From Diaphorobacter sp. HDW4A (GTDB lineage Bacteria > Pseudomonadota > Gammaproteobacteria > Burkholderiales > Burkholderiaceae_C), in contig NZ_CP049910.1 of NCBI RefSeq assembly GCF_011305995.1, positions 6,338,501-6,402,500 on the forward strand: DNA of 64,000 bases, read 5' to 3'. Shown here piece by piece: positions 45,909 to 54,314 of this stretch. A program made the position numbers and the translations under genes. Every line of letters begins with the position of its first letter. The stretch's first letter is position 1. Under the pieces are notes generated by a model that searched no databases, had not been told where the DNA came from, and saw only the letters and a program-made list of their open reading frames with translations.

Positions 45909-46787
45909 ATGAATAGTCGGCAAAATAACTTTCTTTTCGCGCGAAATGCGCGCATTTATCGTCGCAGCATATTGGGGCTCATCGGGCTGGGATTGGTGCC
46001 GCCCTTGGCATTCACCGCCATCGTGTCCTCCCGCAGTCAGCGCACGGAGCACGACGGGCTGCCCACGGTCCAGGTGCCCTTGCTGCATCTGCCGTCCATC
46101 CACAATTTCCGGGACGTGGCGGGCGTCGATGCGCAATTGCCTTATCGCAATGTGCACGGCGTGGCGCTGCGCACCAGAACGCTGTACCGCTCGGGCTGGC
46201 TCAGCGCCGACGATGCCGACGCGCGGCGGCTGCGTACGCTCGGGGTGGATGTGGTCTACGACCTGCGGCCGCAGGATCAGCGCCGCAGCCAGCCCGACCG
46301 GGTGCCGCAAGGGGTCGAATACGTGCCACTGTTTCAGGTGGCGGCATCATCATCGTCCGCACCGCGTGTGGAGCAGGTAGCAGCCCCGGAGAGCATGGAG
46401 GACCGCATGCGTTTCTTTGTGTCGGATCAGGGCATTCGCACGCGCACCGTCTTTTTGCTGGAACAGATGGCCCTTGTGGACGGCGCTCAAGTCTTTCACT
46501 GCGCTCAGGGCTGCGATCTCACCGGCTGGGTCACCGCGCTATTGCACACTGTCGCCGAGCTGCCGCAGGACGTCATCATGCGGGACTACCTGCTAAGCAA
46601 CGAGCGCCTCAAAAGCGACACGGATGGTGAAGCACAACCGGCGGCCGTGCAGGCAAGCTACCTGCAGGCCGCCTTGCACGAAGCCACGACGCGCCATGGG
46701 TCGGTGCAGCGTTTCATCACCGAAGGCCTGCGGCTCAGCGAAGAGACCCAGCAGCGGCTGCGCGCCAAGCTGCTCACGCAGACCTGA
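45909..46787 (+). CDS. Tyrosine-phosphatase-like protein with altered active site
   Basis: A 292-residue protein of the bacterial Tyr/Ser phosphatase type (Y_phosphatase3). A membrane helix (about 19-42) anchors it, with the domain probably periplasmic. It has SIHNFRDVAGV and LYRSGWLSADDADARRL. The P-loop reads HCAQGCDLTGW, where active members have HCxxGxDRTG. The Cys is kept but the CX5R arginine is Leu, so activity is doubtful. Start 45909 has GAGGG about 8 nt upstream. Confidence 0.8.
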   Translation: MNSRQNNFLFARNARIYRRSILGLIGLGLVPPLAFTAIVSSRSQRTEHDGLPTVQVPLLHLPSIHNFRDVAGVDAQLPYRNVHGVALRTRTLYRSGWLSADDADARRLRTLGVDVVYDLRPQDQRRSQPDRVPQGVEYVPLFQVAASSSSAPRVEQVAAPESMEDRMRFFVSDQGIRTRTVFLLEQMALVDGAQVFHCAQGCDLTGWVTALLHTVAELPQDVIMRDYLLSNERLKSDTDGEAQPAAVQASYLQAALHEATTRHGSVQRFITEGLRLSEETQQRLRAKLLTQT

Positions 46788-46799
46788 CGCGCTCGTCGA

Positions 46800-48047
46800 T
46801 TACAAACCCAGCTCCAGCGCCAGCAGCTCTTCCACCGTCTGGCGGCGGCGGATCAGGCGGGCCTTGCCTGCGTCCACCAGCACCTCAGCGGCGAGAGGGC
46901 GCGTGTTGTAGTTGCTCGACATCGACGCGCCGTAGGCACCGGTGTCGTTGATCACCAGCAGATCACCGACACTGGCGCCCGCGAGTTCGCGAGGCAGCAC
47001 CACGCCGCCGTCGCCCTGGGTGAACACATCGCCCGATTCGCAGAGCGGCCCCGCCACCACGCTGGGCGCGGCGGGCAGTTCCTTGCCGTCGCGGCGCAGC
47101 ACCTGCATGGCGTGAAAGCTCCCGTACATGGCGGGGCGCATCAGTTCGTTGAAGCCGGTATCGACCAGCACGAAGTGGTTGTTGCCCGCGTTCTTGGTCG
47201 CGCGCACGGTGCCCAGCAGCACGCCGGACTCGGCCACGAGGAAACGGCCCGGCTCGATCTCGAGCCCGAGTGCATGACCGACGATGGCCTCGGCCTGCTT
47301 GCGCGCGGCGTCCCACAGACCGTGGTAGTGCGCGGTGTCGATGGTCGCTTCGCCATTACGGTACGGAATCGACAGGCCACCGCCCGCCGAGATCGCATGC
47401 AGATCGTGGCCCGCGTCCTTGGTGGCCTGCACCAGCTTGACCATCGCGCCGCAGACTTCCTGCAGATGCCCGTAGTCCACACCCGAGCCGATGTGCATGT
47501 GCAGTCCGGCCAGCACCAGACCGCCCGCGCGGATCGCGTCGAGCGCGGCCAGCAGGTCGGTGTGCCAGATGCCGTGCTTGCTGTGCTCGCCGCCGGTGTT
47601 GGTCTTGTTGCTGTGGCCGTGGCCGAAGCCGGGGTTGATGCGCAGCCACACATGGTGGCCGGGCGAGGCCTCGCCCAATTGCGTGAGCATGTCGATGGAG
47701 CCGGCGTTCACCGGCACCTTGTGCTCGACCACGGTGGCCAGCGTTGCCTCATCCATCACGTCCGCGGTGAAGACGATGTCGCTCGGCTCGCCGAAGCCCG
47801 GCTTGAATCCGGCGGCAATGGCACGCAGGATCTCGCCGCGTGAGACCGAATCCACCTTTACCCCCTGGCCGCGCATCAGTCCGAGGATGTGGATGTTCGA
47901 GCAGGCCTTCTGTGCGAAGCGGATGGTGTCGAAGCGCTTCAATTGCGCGATGCGCGCGCGGATGGTGTTGGCATCGTAGACCCACAGCGGGGTGCCGAAT
48001 TCATCGGCCAGTTGCCAGAGTTGGGCGGAGGAAAACGGATTGCTCAT
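46800..48047 (-). CDS. lysA: Diaminopimelate decarboxylase
   Basis: A 415-residue PLP enzyme making L-lysine from meso-diaminopimelate. The PLP lysine is Lys47 in RFAQKACSN. HIGSGVDY, the glycine-rich SAGGGLSIPYRNGE, EPGRFLVAESG and the substrate Cys motif LCESGDVFTQGD follow. The N-terminal block (FGTPLWVYDANTI) fits the family. It is divergent from a LysR-type gene, the usual arrangement for lysA and its activator LysR. Confidence 0.95.
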   Translation of the reverse strand: MSNPFSSAQLWQLADEFGTPLWVYDANTIRARIAQLKRFDTIRFAQKACSNIHILGLMRGQGVKVDSVSRGEILRAIAAGFKPGFGEPSDIVFTADVMDEATLATVVEHKVPVNAGSIDMLTQLGEASPGHHVWLRINPGFGHGHSNKTNTGGEHSKHGIWHTDLLAALDAIRAGGLVLAGLHMHIGSGVDYGHLQEVCGAMVKLVQATKDAGHDLHAISAGGGLSIPYRNGEATIDTAHYHGLWDAARKQAEAIVGHALGLEIEPGRFLVAESGVLLGTVRATKNAGNNHFVLVDTGFNELMRPAMYGSFHAMQVLRRDGKELPAAPSVVAGPLCESGDVFTQGDGGVVLPRELAGASVGDLLVINDTGAYGASMSSNYNTRPLAAEVLVDAGKARLIRRRQTVEELLALELGL

Positions 48048-48093
48048 GGTGTGGAGATCTCTGTGTAGTTGGGGCGATCATCGCTGATGGAGG

Positions 48094-48109
48094 GTATTTG
48101 GTCGAATAC
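48094..48109. promoter_or_regulatory. Dyad between lysA and lysR-like gene
   Basis: GTATT-N6-AATAC forms a perfect 5-bp inverted repeat in the 106-bp divergent gap. It lies about 47 bp before the lysA start and 44 bp before the regulator start, a plausible binding site for the LysR-type protein. Confidence 0.4.
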
Positions 48110-48153
48110 TTTGATTTTTCATGTCCATCCATTTCTGATATGGTTTGCACACC

Positions 48154-49086
48154 ATGTCCAGCACACCCACCAGCGCCGCTTCGACCGAAGATTCGCGTAT
48201 CGGCCATCGCCACATCGAAGTCTTCCGCGCCATCATGCTTGCGGGCGGCGTGACGGGTGCAGCACGGTTGCTCTACACCTCTCAGCCCACAGTCAGCCGC
48301 GAACTCGCGCGGCTCGAGTCGCTGCTGGGCTATGCGCTGTTCGAGCGGGTGCAGGGCCGTCTGCGCGCCACAGCCAAGGCGCTGTCGCTCTGGGACGAGG
48401 TGCAGCGCAGCTGGCAGGGGCTCGATCATGTGGTCGAGCACGCGCTGGCGCTCGCGCAGCCGAATCATTCGCACATCAGCGTGCTGAGCATGCCTGCACT
48501 GAGTCACGCGCTGCTGCCCGGCGCACTGGCGCGACTGCAGCAGGCGCACGGTCCGCTCGCGCTCAGCGTGGCGAGTCAGGATGGTCCGCTGCTGCTCGAA
48601 TGGATGTCGGCCCAGCGCTTCGACATTGGGCTCACCGAGCAGTGCGACGCGCCGCCCGGCACGCGCGCCATCGCGCTACCCGCCGTTGACGAGGTGGCTG
48701 TGATGCCAGCCGCCCATCCGCTGGCGAAGAAAAAGCGCCTCAAGGCCACGGACTTCGCGGGCCAGCCGTTCATTAGCCTGGCGCGCGACGACGTCTACCG
48801 CCAGCGCATCGATGCCGAGTTCGCGCGCGCCGGTGTCGAGCGTCAACTCCTGCTCGAAGCTCACAGCGCCATCGCCATTTGCGCGATGGCGCAGCACGGC
48901 CTCGGCATCGCCATCGTCAACCCGCTGACCGCGCGGGCCTGCGAGGGCGAGCAGCTCGTCGTGCGGCCACTCGCGTTTTCAATTCCGTTTCAGGTGCAGG
49001 CGCTGCTGCCGCTGCACCGGCCTGCGGTCGGTGGGGTCGATGCGCTGCTGGCCGCGCTGCGCTCCGAGGTCGCAGCGTCTGCCTGA
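48154..49086 (+). CDS. lysR: LysR-family regulator, probable lysA activator
   Basis: A 310-residue LTTR with an N-terminal winged helix (HIEVFRAIMLAGGVTGAARLLYTSQPTVSRELARLE) and an effector domain. Its divergence from lysA fits LysR, which activates lysA in response to diaminopimelate. The assignment rests on context plus HTH similarity. Start 48154 is the first ATG of the frame. Its last 97 bp overlap, in antisense, the end of the MFS transporter gene. Confidence 0.82.
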   Translation: MSSTPTSAASTEDSRIGHRHIEVFRAIMLAGGVTGAARLLYTSQPTVSRELARLESLLGYALFERVQGRLRATAKALSLWDEVQRSWQGLDHVVEHALALAQPNHSHISVLSMPALSHALLPGALARLQQAHGPLALSVASQDGPLLLEWMSAQRFDIGLTEQCDAPPGTRAIALPAVDEVAVMPAAHPLAKKKRLKATDFAGQPFISLARDDVYRQRIDAEFARAGVERQLLLEAHSAIAICAMAQHGLGIAIVNPLTARACEGEQLVVRPLAFSIPFQVQALLPLHRPAVGGVDALLAALRSEVAASA

Positions 49087-50276
49087 CGGCTGACCCCGCG
49101 CGTCGTCCACCAGAACACCAGCGCGAGCAGGCTGATCAGCGCCCCAAGCAGACACACGCCGAGCCACCCTGCATGCGCAAAGGTGACCGTGGTGGCGATG
49201 GCGCCGAGCCCGCTGCCCACCGCGTAGAACAGCATGTACAGACCGATGAGGCGGCTCTGTGCCTGCGGCCTATCGCGCAGAATCATGCTCTGGTTGGTGA
49301 CATGCAGCGCCTGCCCGCCAAGGTCCAGCAACACAATGCCCACGACCAGCGCCCAGAGCGAGCACTCCATCAACGCGAGCGGCCACCAGGCCAGCAGCAG
49401 CATGACGAGCGCCGCCGCACTGGTGCGCTGCGCAAGTCCCGCATCCGCCCAGTGCCCCGCCCGCGAAGCGGCCAGCGCGCCCACCGCGCCCACTAGTCCG
49501 AACGCGCCGATGGTGGCGTGCGAGAACGCGAACGGCGGAGCACGTAGCGGCAGCACCAACGCGCTCCAGAAGATGTTGAACGCCGCGAACATCAGTAGCG
49601 CGAGCATGCCGCGCACTTGCAGCACGCGGTCCTCGCGCAGCAGCGTGAGCATGGAGCGGATCAACTGCGGATAGCTCGCTGGATTCAAATGGCCTTGCGC
49701 CAGTCGCGGCAGGTGCAGCCATAGTGGAACGGCCATCGCGAGCATCAACACCGCTGCGCAGAAATACACGCTGCGCCAGCCAGCGATCTCGGTCATCCCG
49801 CCCGAGAACACCCGCGCCAGCAGCAGGCCGATGAACACGCCGCTTTGCGCCGCACCCACGACCCGACCCTGCTCCTGCGGCGGTGTGGCTCCGGCGGCAT
49901 AGGCGATCAATCCCTGCGTCATCGCCGTGCCCAGCAGCCCGACTGCGAGCATGCCCACGAGCAGCATCGTTGTGGACTGCGCCACGCCCACGAGCACCAG
50001 CGCGCCGACCAAACCCAGCAACTGCAGGCTCATGAGCTGTCGTCTGTCGACCCGATCACCCAGTGGCACCAGAAGCAGCAGGGCCAGCGCGCAACCCGCC
50101 TGCGTCGCGCTCACCACTGCACCGATAGCCGCGTGGCCGATGCCGAAATCCTGCGCCAGCGCATCGAGCAGCGGCTGCGCAAAGTAGACGTTCGCCACGC
50201 TCATGCCGCTGGCCACGGCGAACAGCAGGACGAGTGCGCGCGGCATGGGCGCGTCGGGAGTCGAGGGGGGTGTCAT
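48990..50276 (-). CDS. MFS transporter
   Basis: A 428-residue inner-membrane protein with 12 predicted helices. The loop between helices 2 and 3 carries the MFS motif PLGDRVDRRQLM. The family resembles YnfM/AraJ-like drug or metabolite exporters. The C-terminal ~35 residues are hydrophilic and Ser/Ala-rich, and are encoded antisense to the LysR gene end. It is divergent from an HxlR regulator, which suggests substrate-induced export. Confidence 0.9.
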   Translation of the reverse strand: MTPPSTPDAPMPRALVLLFAVASGMSVANVYFAQPLLDALAQDFGIGHAAIGAVVSATQAGCALALLLLVPLGDRVDRRQLMSLQLLGLVGALVLVGVAQSTTMLLVGMLAVGLLGTAMTQGLIAYAAGATPPQEQGRVVGAAQSGVFIGLLLARVFSGGMTEIAGWRSVYFCAAVLMLAMAVPLWLHLPRLAQGHLNPASYPQLIRSMLTLLREDRVLQVRGMLALLMFAAFNIFWSALVLPLRAPPFAFSHATIGAFGLVGAVGALAASRAGHWADAGLAQRTSAAALVMLLLAWWPLALMECSLWALVVGIVLLDLGGQALHVTNQSMILRDRPQAQSRLIGLYMLFYAVGSGLGAIATTVTFAHAGWLGVCLLGALISLLALVFWWTTRGVSRQADAATSERSAASSASTPPTAGRCSGSSACT

Positions 50277-50293
50277 GATCCGCTTTTCAATCC

Positions 50294-50347
50294 GGTTTCA
50301 AAATAAAACCAGTTGTATGCTAGGCGATCCAGTTTTAAAATGCAACC
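50294..50347. promoter_or_regulatory. Paired HxlR-type operator candidates
   Basis: Two 17-bp copies lie between the MFS and HxlR starts: GGTTTCAAAATAAAACC (50294-50310) and AGTTTTAAAATGCAACC (50331-50347), 13 of 17 identical. The first is itself an inverted repeat, GGTTT-N7-AAACC. The start-to-start distance is 37 bp. Confidence 0.55.
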
Positions 50348-50378
50348 GATATCCCTGTGCCCAATGCGAAGGAGGCCC

Positions 50379-50834
50379 ATGCCTGTCAGCACATCCACGG
50401 ACGCAAACGTCACCTGCCCCGTCGCCCGATCCGTCGATCTGGTCGGCGACCGCTGGTCACTGCTGATCGTGCGCGACGCGTTCGATGGAGTGCGTCGATT
50501 CAGCGATTTCCAGCGAGGCCTGGGTGTGGCGCGCAACATCCTGTCCGACCGGCTTCGCAAGCTTATTGAGGCGGGCATCCTCGAGCTGCAGACCGCATCG
50601 GACGGAACGTCCTATCAGGAATATGTTCTGACGACCAAGGGCGAGAGCCTGTTTCCCGTCGTGGTCGCGCTCAGGCAATGGGGTGAGCGCCATCTGTTCG
50701 CCAAGGGCGAACGCCACTCGCTGCTGATCGACAAGCGCACGGGCAAGCCGGTGGCGCAGATGCTGCCGAGGTCAGGTGATGGAGTCGTCGTTCCCGCCGG
50801 ACGGACGGAGGTGCGCAAGGTCGTCGGCGGGTGA
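50379..50834 (+). CDS. HxlR-family transcriptional regulator
   Basis: A 151-residue winged-helix regulator. CPVARSVDLVGDRWSLLIVRDAF is the HxlR N-terminal signature with its conserved Cys, followed by RRFSDFQRGLGVARNILSDRLRKLIEAGIL and a wing. GAAGGAGG just upstream fixes the start at 50379. It is divergent from the MFS transporter gene with two operator-like repeats between. Its 3' end overlaps the DUF3079 gene by 63 bp in antisense. Confidence 0.92.
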   Translation: MPVSTSTDANVTCPVARSVDLVGDRWSLLIVRDAFDGVRRFSDFQRGLGVARNILSDRLRKLIEAGILELQTASDGTSYQEYVLTTKGESLFPVVVALRQWGERHLFAKGERHSLLIDKRTGKPVAQMLPRSGDGVVVPAGRTEVRKVVGG

Positions 50835-51014
50835 CGCGGGTTGCGGGGCGTCACCCATGCCCCATTCCGCCCAATCCTCCCCGAACAATTCCACTGGGTG
50901 CTGTGTGCGATCCGAGCCATTGCCGCAGGCGAGTGATTCAGCGGCGCAGTATTGGTCGCAACCCCAGCAGTTGCGTTCGGGATGAGCTGGGTGAATCGGA
51001 AACTTCTTTGCCAT
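50772..51014 (-). CDS. DUF3079 protein
   Basis: An 80-residue protein matching the DUF3079 family: KKFPIHPAHPERNCWGCDQY, then CAAESLACGNGSDRTQHP and ELFGEDW. Four Cys residues in the CWGCDQYC and LAC segments suggest metal binding. The start at the ATG at 51014 is chosen because the open frame upstream begins at a TTG. Function unknown. The 3' end overlaps the HxlR gene. Confidence 0.85.
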   Translation of the reverse strand: MAKKFPIHPAHPERNCWGCDQYCAAESLACGNGSDRTQHPVELFGEDWAEWGMGDAPQPASPADDLAHLRPSGGNDDSIT

Positions 51015-51131
51015 GCTGCGGTATTGCGTCAAGTCTTGTTAGGTCGAGCTTGAGCGCCTTACAGTGCAATGGTTTTGCTTTGTCTCAAATTCATGGAGAT
51101 AAGCAATGCCCGATATCTTCTAAGGATGTTC

Positions 51132-51665
51132 ATGAGCGGTGTTGTCGAGTGTGAGGTTCCAGAGACCAGCGCGCTGTTTGCGAGCATGGCGTCGTCGTCA
51201 TTCCGTGACTGCCATGCGGTCGATCTGCCGCGTGATGGGCGCAGCGCGATGCGGCTTTATCTTGATGTGGTGTCGAGAACACCCGGGTGGATCGATGCGG
51301 CCATGCGTGCGCGCAACCGCGTGGTGGGAATGTTCGGTCTCAAAAATCTGGGTGCGCTCAGCGAAGTGGATCTTGCGCGATCAGAATCCAGCTACGCGGT
51401 GGGGCAGCGCGTCGGCATCTTCACGCTCATCGAGCAGCGCGAGGACGAGGTGGTTCTGGGCGACAGCGACCGGCATCTTGATGTAAAGGTGTCGGTGCTC
51501 AAAAGCGTGGAAGGCGAGCGCATGCGCGTAGCGGTCTCCACGGTCGTGCATGTGCGCAATGCGCTGGGCTCGGCCTACATGGTGTTCGTCGGTCCGGCCC
51601 ACCGGCGCATCGCCCCGGCGATGGTCGCGCGCCTGCTGGACGCGCCGCCGCCAAAGCGCGCTTGA
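51132..51665 (+). CDS. DUF2867 family protein
   Basis: A 177-residue cytoplasmic protein resembling DUF2867: an N-terminal CHAVDLPRDGRSAMRLYLDVVSRTPGWIDAAM, then GLKNLG and a beta-rich VGQRVGIFTLIEQREDEVVLGDSDRHLDVKVS. The start at 51132 has TAAGGA about 7 nt upstream; earlier starts extend into noncoding sequence. It is convergent with panC. Function unknown. Confidence 0.8.
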   Translation: MSGVVECEVPETSALFASMASSSFRDCHAVDLPRDGRSAMRLYLDVVSRTPGWIDAAMRARNRVVGMFGLKNLGALSEVDLARSESSYAVGQRVGIFTLIEQREDEVVLGDSDRHLDVKVSVLKSVEGERMRVAVSTVVHVRNALGSAYMVFVGPAHRRIAPAMVARLLDAPPPKRA

Positions 51666-51674
51666 ACAGAAACC

Positions 51675-52526
51675 TCAGAATTCGAGGTTGTCGATCAATC
51701 GCGTGTTGCCAAGGCGCGCGGCGCCCAGCGCGACGAGCGGCGCGTTGACGGTGCTCGTCGCATCTGCAGGGGCGAACAGGTCGCTGCGGTTGCGCACGGT
51801 GAGGTAGTCCGGTGCCCAGCCTTTGGCGCGAAGTGCGTCCATGGCATCGGCTTCGAGTGCGGCAAGCGGCGTGCCGCCTCGGCGCGCCGCCTCGGCCAGT
51901 GCCTTCAACGCCTGCGACAGCGCCATCGCCTGCTCGCGCTCGCTGGTGTTCAGATAGCCATTGCGCGAACTCAGCGCCAGACCGTCATCCGCACGCGTCG
52001 TGCTGCCCGCAATGACGTCGATGGGCAACGCGAACTGCTGCACCATACGGCGGATCACCATGAGCTGCTGGTAGTCCTTCATGCCGAACACGGCCGTGCC
52101 GCCGCCCGTGGTGGCGAACACGCTCGAGAACAGCTTCATCACGACGGTGCACACGCCCGTGAAGAAACCGGGGCGGAACTCGCCTTCCAGAATGTCGGCC
52201 AGCAGCGGATCGGGCTGCACCTTGAAGACCTGCGGCTCGGGATACAGATCCTTCTCGCGCGGTGCAAAGAGCACATCGCAACCGGCTGATTCGAGCTTGG
52301 CGCAGTCGGCGTCCCAAGTGCGCGGATAGCTGTCGAAGTCTTCATGCGGCAGAAACTGCAGCCGATTCACGAAGATGCTTGAGACCGTCACATCGCCATG
52401 CTGTCCGGCAATGCGCACCAGCGATAGATGACCGTCATGCAGATTGCCCATGGTGGGAACGAAGGCGGGCTTGCCACGCTCTGCGAGAGCGGCACGGAGT
52501 TCGGGGATGGAATGGGTGATTTGCAT
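51675..52526 (-). CDS. panC: Pantoate--beta-alanine ligase (pantothenate synthetase)
   Basis: A 283-residue ATP-dependent enzyme of pantothenate synthesis. The HIGH-type motif is [13 protein letters not shown] (25-37). [34 protein letters not shown] and the [12 protein letters not shown] segment are diagnostic. The start at 52526 ([10 protein letters not shown]) is the family N-terminus. A long open frame upstream is not coding. Confidence 0.97.
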   Translation of the reverse strand: MQITHSIPELRAALAERGKPAFVPTMGNLHDGHLSLVRIAGQHGDVTVSSIFVNRLQFLPHEDFDSYPRTWDADCAKLESAGCDVLFAPREKDLYPEPQVFKVQPDPLLADILEGEFRPGFFTGVCTVVMKLFSSVFATTGGGTAVFGMKDYQQLMVIRRMVQQFALPIDVIAGSTTRADDGLALSSRNGYLNTSEREQAMALSQALKALAEAARRGGTPLAALEADAMDALRAKGWAPDYLTVRNRSDLFAPADATSTVNAPLVALGAARLGNTRLIDNLEF

Positions 52527-53034
52527 GTCAGCAGAAATGATCGAAAGACGAGAGCGGAAACGGCGATGGATGCAACCGCGAAGTATCGCCCAAAGCAGCG
52601 GTTGTCTGCCTGCAGTGAAAAAACAAGCTCTGGCATGTATTGCACTGGCCCGATTGGAAACCTCCGGGTTGGCCGGGTTTGACGCCGTTGGCGGCACACC
52701 GAATTCTGAATATCTCGTTGTGAACCGCTGTGATTTCCGATATTCAAATGTCGTGAAAAAAATGGCAGCGCAATGATCTTCAATCGCTCGGAAAATCACG
52801 GTTCATCGTAATCTCATTTGAATAATCATATTGTCAGCCGAGTTGAATATTTTCTTATAGGATTTTTGTTATTTCGGTCGACTGATTCAAATAGTTTCCT
52901 GTTGTTTCAAATTATTGGATATATTGAGATTTCCCGAGTGCGTTGGACATTTTGTGATGGAAAAGTTCAGATCGGCGCTTGGGTCATAACCATTTTGTGA
53001 GAGCTTGTGAGAGGCGCAGTAGGAGGCGGCCAAT
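52527..53034. other. 508-bp intergenic region, AT-rich in its right half
   Basis: No gene is supported between panC and the IPTL-CTERM gene. From about 52740 to 53000 the sequence is clearly richer in A and T than its surroundings, with several TTGAAT/TATAGG-like promoter fragments near 52840-52865. It ends in GTAGGAGGCGG, a strong ribosome-binding site for the gene at 53035. Confidence 0.6.
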
Positions 53035-54261
53035 ATGTTGAATTTGAAACCCCCAAAAATGAGCAAGGCGATTCGCTGTGCTTTGTTGTTCGGTTGTGTG
53101 ATGGTTGCAGGTCAGGCGCGGGCAGAACTTGTTGACACGGCGTATCCAGTCGGAACCACCGCCGGAACTTGGGTGGTGGATCGATATGCACCCGCCGTAT
53201 TTGCATCAGGAGGAACAGTAGCCGGGCGCAGCGGAGTGTTGAATCTGGGCATCGCTCAGGCCGATGCCGATGGCACACGCCCCCCGGCTTACAGCGGAGC
53301 CTTCTACAACACACAGGGTCGTGGTCTGAGCATGGATGCTTCGGCATATTCCGTGATTTACGGGAGCCTATACATCCCCGCCGCGTGGACCATGTCTACA
53401 GGTGCAGCGGAGAATCGCCGCACCGATCTTTGGGGCATGGCATCACCCGCAACCGGGGGCGATACATGCACTAGTTCGGGGTGCAATCACTTTCCCATCA
53501 TTGGATTTTCGAATGCCGACACGACCACGCCAATCACGGCCGGTGGGACGGGGCGGTATCGGGTATTCGATTCACAGATTGGGTGGCAGGAACTCAACTC
53601 CACTCCGGTCCAGTATGACCAGTGGACCGATATGTGCATCGCCTTCAATGGCACAGAACTCAAGAGCTACATCAACGGGACGCTGGCCTATACGCAGAGC
53701 GATCTCTCGCATGCCGATCAAGCCACGCTCGGCGCGACGACCAAGTTCAGTCGCATGATCATGCAGGCCTACAACTTCGGCAGCGACTACACGGCGCAGT
53801 GGAGCAGTCTGGGATATGGACAGCTGGATTCGGTGAGTGCGCTGTCCGGTGATGGGCAGACGGCCAATCTCGGCGCGGCCTTCGCCAACCCGCTGGTGGT
53901 CGTCGCCAAAGACACTTCAGGAGCCCCTTTGCCCTGTGTACCGCTGACTTTTGCGGTGCCATCCGGCGGCGCATCTGCGACGCTGACGACGCTGACCGTG
54001 TTCACAGATCGCTTGGGCACCGCTACCGTTCCTGCAACGGCCAACAGCACTGCGGGTACGTATGCGGTGACGGCTGCCGGACCCGGTCTCGAGGGAGCTG
54101 CGAGCTTTTCATTGACGAATCAGGTGGCGATGGTGACGCCCCCTACGACGCCCGCAGCCGTGAGCCCGGTGCCTACGCTGAATGAATGGACGCTGGCCGT
54201 GTTGTCGCTGCTGGCGGCGTTGGGCGGCGCGCTGGCATTGTCGCGGCGCAAGCAACGCTGA
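53035..54261 (+). CDS. IPTL-CTERM sorting-domain surface protein
   Basis: A 408-residue exported protein. The signal peptide ends about AGQARA. Residues 35-260 look like a concanavalin/LamG-type beta-sandwich. A bacterial Ig-like domain (about 275-360) has VVAKDTSGAPLPCVPLTFAVPSGGA. The C-terminus reads VPTLNEW, a hydrophobic helix, then SRRKQR, the IPTL-CTERM sorting signal. Proteins of this class are processed by a dedicated sorting enzyme. Strong RBS; AT-rich upstream region. Function unknown. Confidence 0.82.
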   Translation: MLNLKPPKMSKAIRCALLFGCVMVAGQARAELVDTAYPVGTTAGTWVVDRYAPAVFASGGTVAGRSGVLNLGIAQADADGTRPPAYSGAFYNTQGRGLSMDASAYSVIYGSLYIPAAWTMSTGAAENRRTDLWGMASPATGGDTCTSSGCNHFPIIGFSNADTTTPITAGGTGRYRVFDSQIGWQELNSTPVQYDQWTDMCIAFNGTELKSYINGTLAYTQSDLSHADQATLGATTKFSRMIMQAYNFGSDYTAQWSSLGYGQLDSVSALSGDGQTANLGAAFANPLVVVAKDTSGAPLPCVPLTFAVPSGGASATLTTLTVFTDRLGTATVPATANSTAGTYAVTAAGPGLEGAASFSLTNQVAMVTPPTTPAAVSPVPTLNEWTLAVLSLLAALGGALALSRRKQR

Positions 54262-54268
54262 CGCGCTG

Positions 54269-54297
54269 TGTGGGGCCATGAGCAAGAGTGGCCCACA
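54269..54297. terminator. Weak hairpin between convergent genes
   Basis: TGTGGGGCC and GGCCCACA can pair over 8 bp with one bulged G. There is no T tract. It lies between the IPTL-CTERM gene stop and the stop of the convergent 54315-55913 gene. Confidence 0.3.
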
Positions 54298-54314
54298 AGA
54301 ACATGCATCTGGAC

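Noticed and set aside
52818..53000. 60-residue open frame in the AT-rich region before the IPTL gene
   Set aside because: No ribosome-binding site or family similarity; AT-rich sequence gives such frames easily in one direction.
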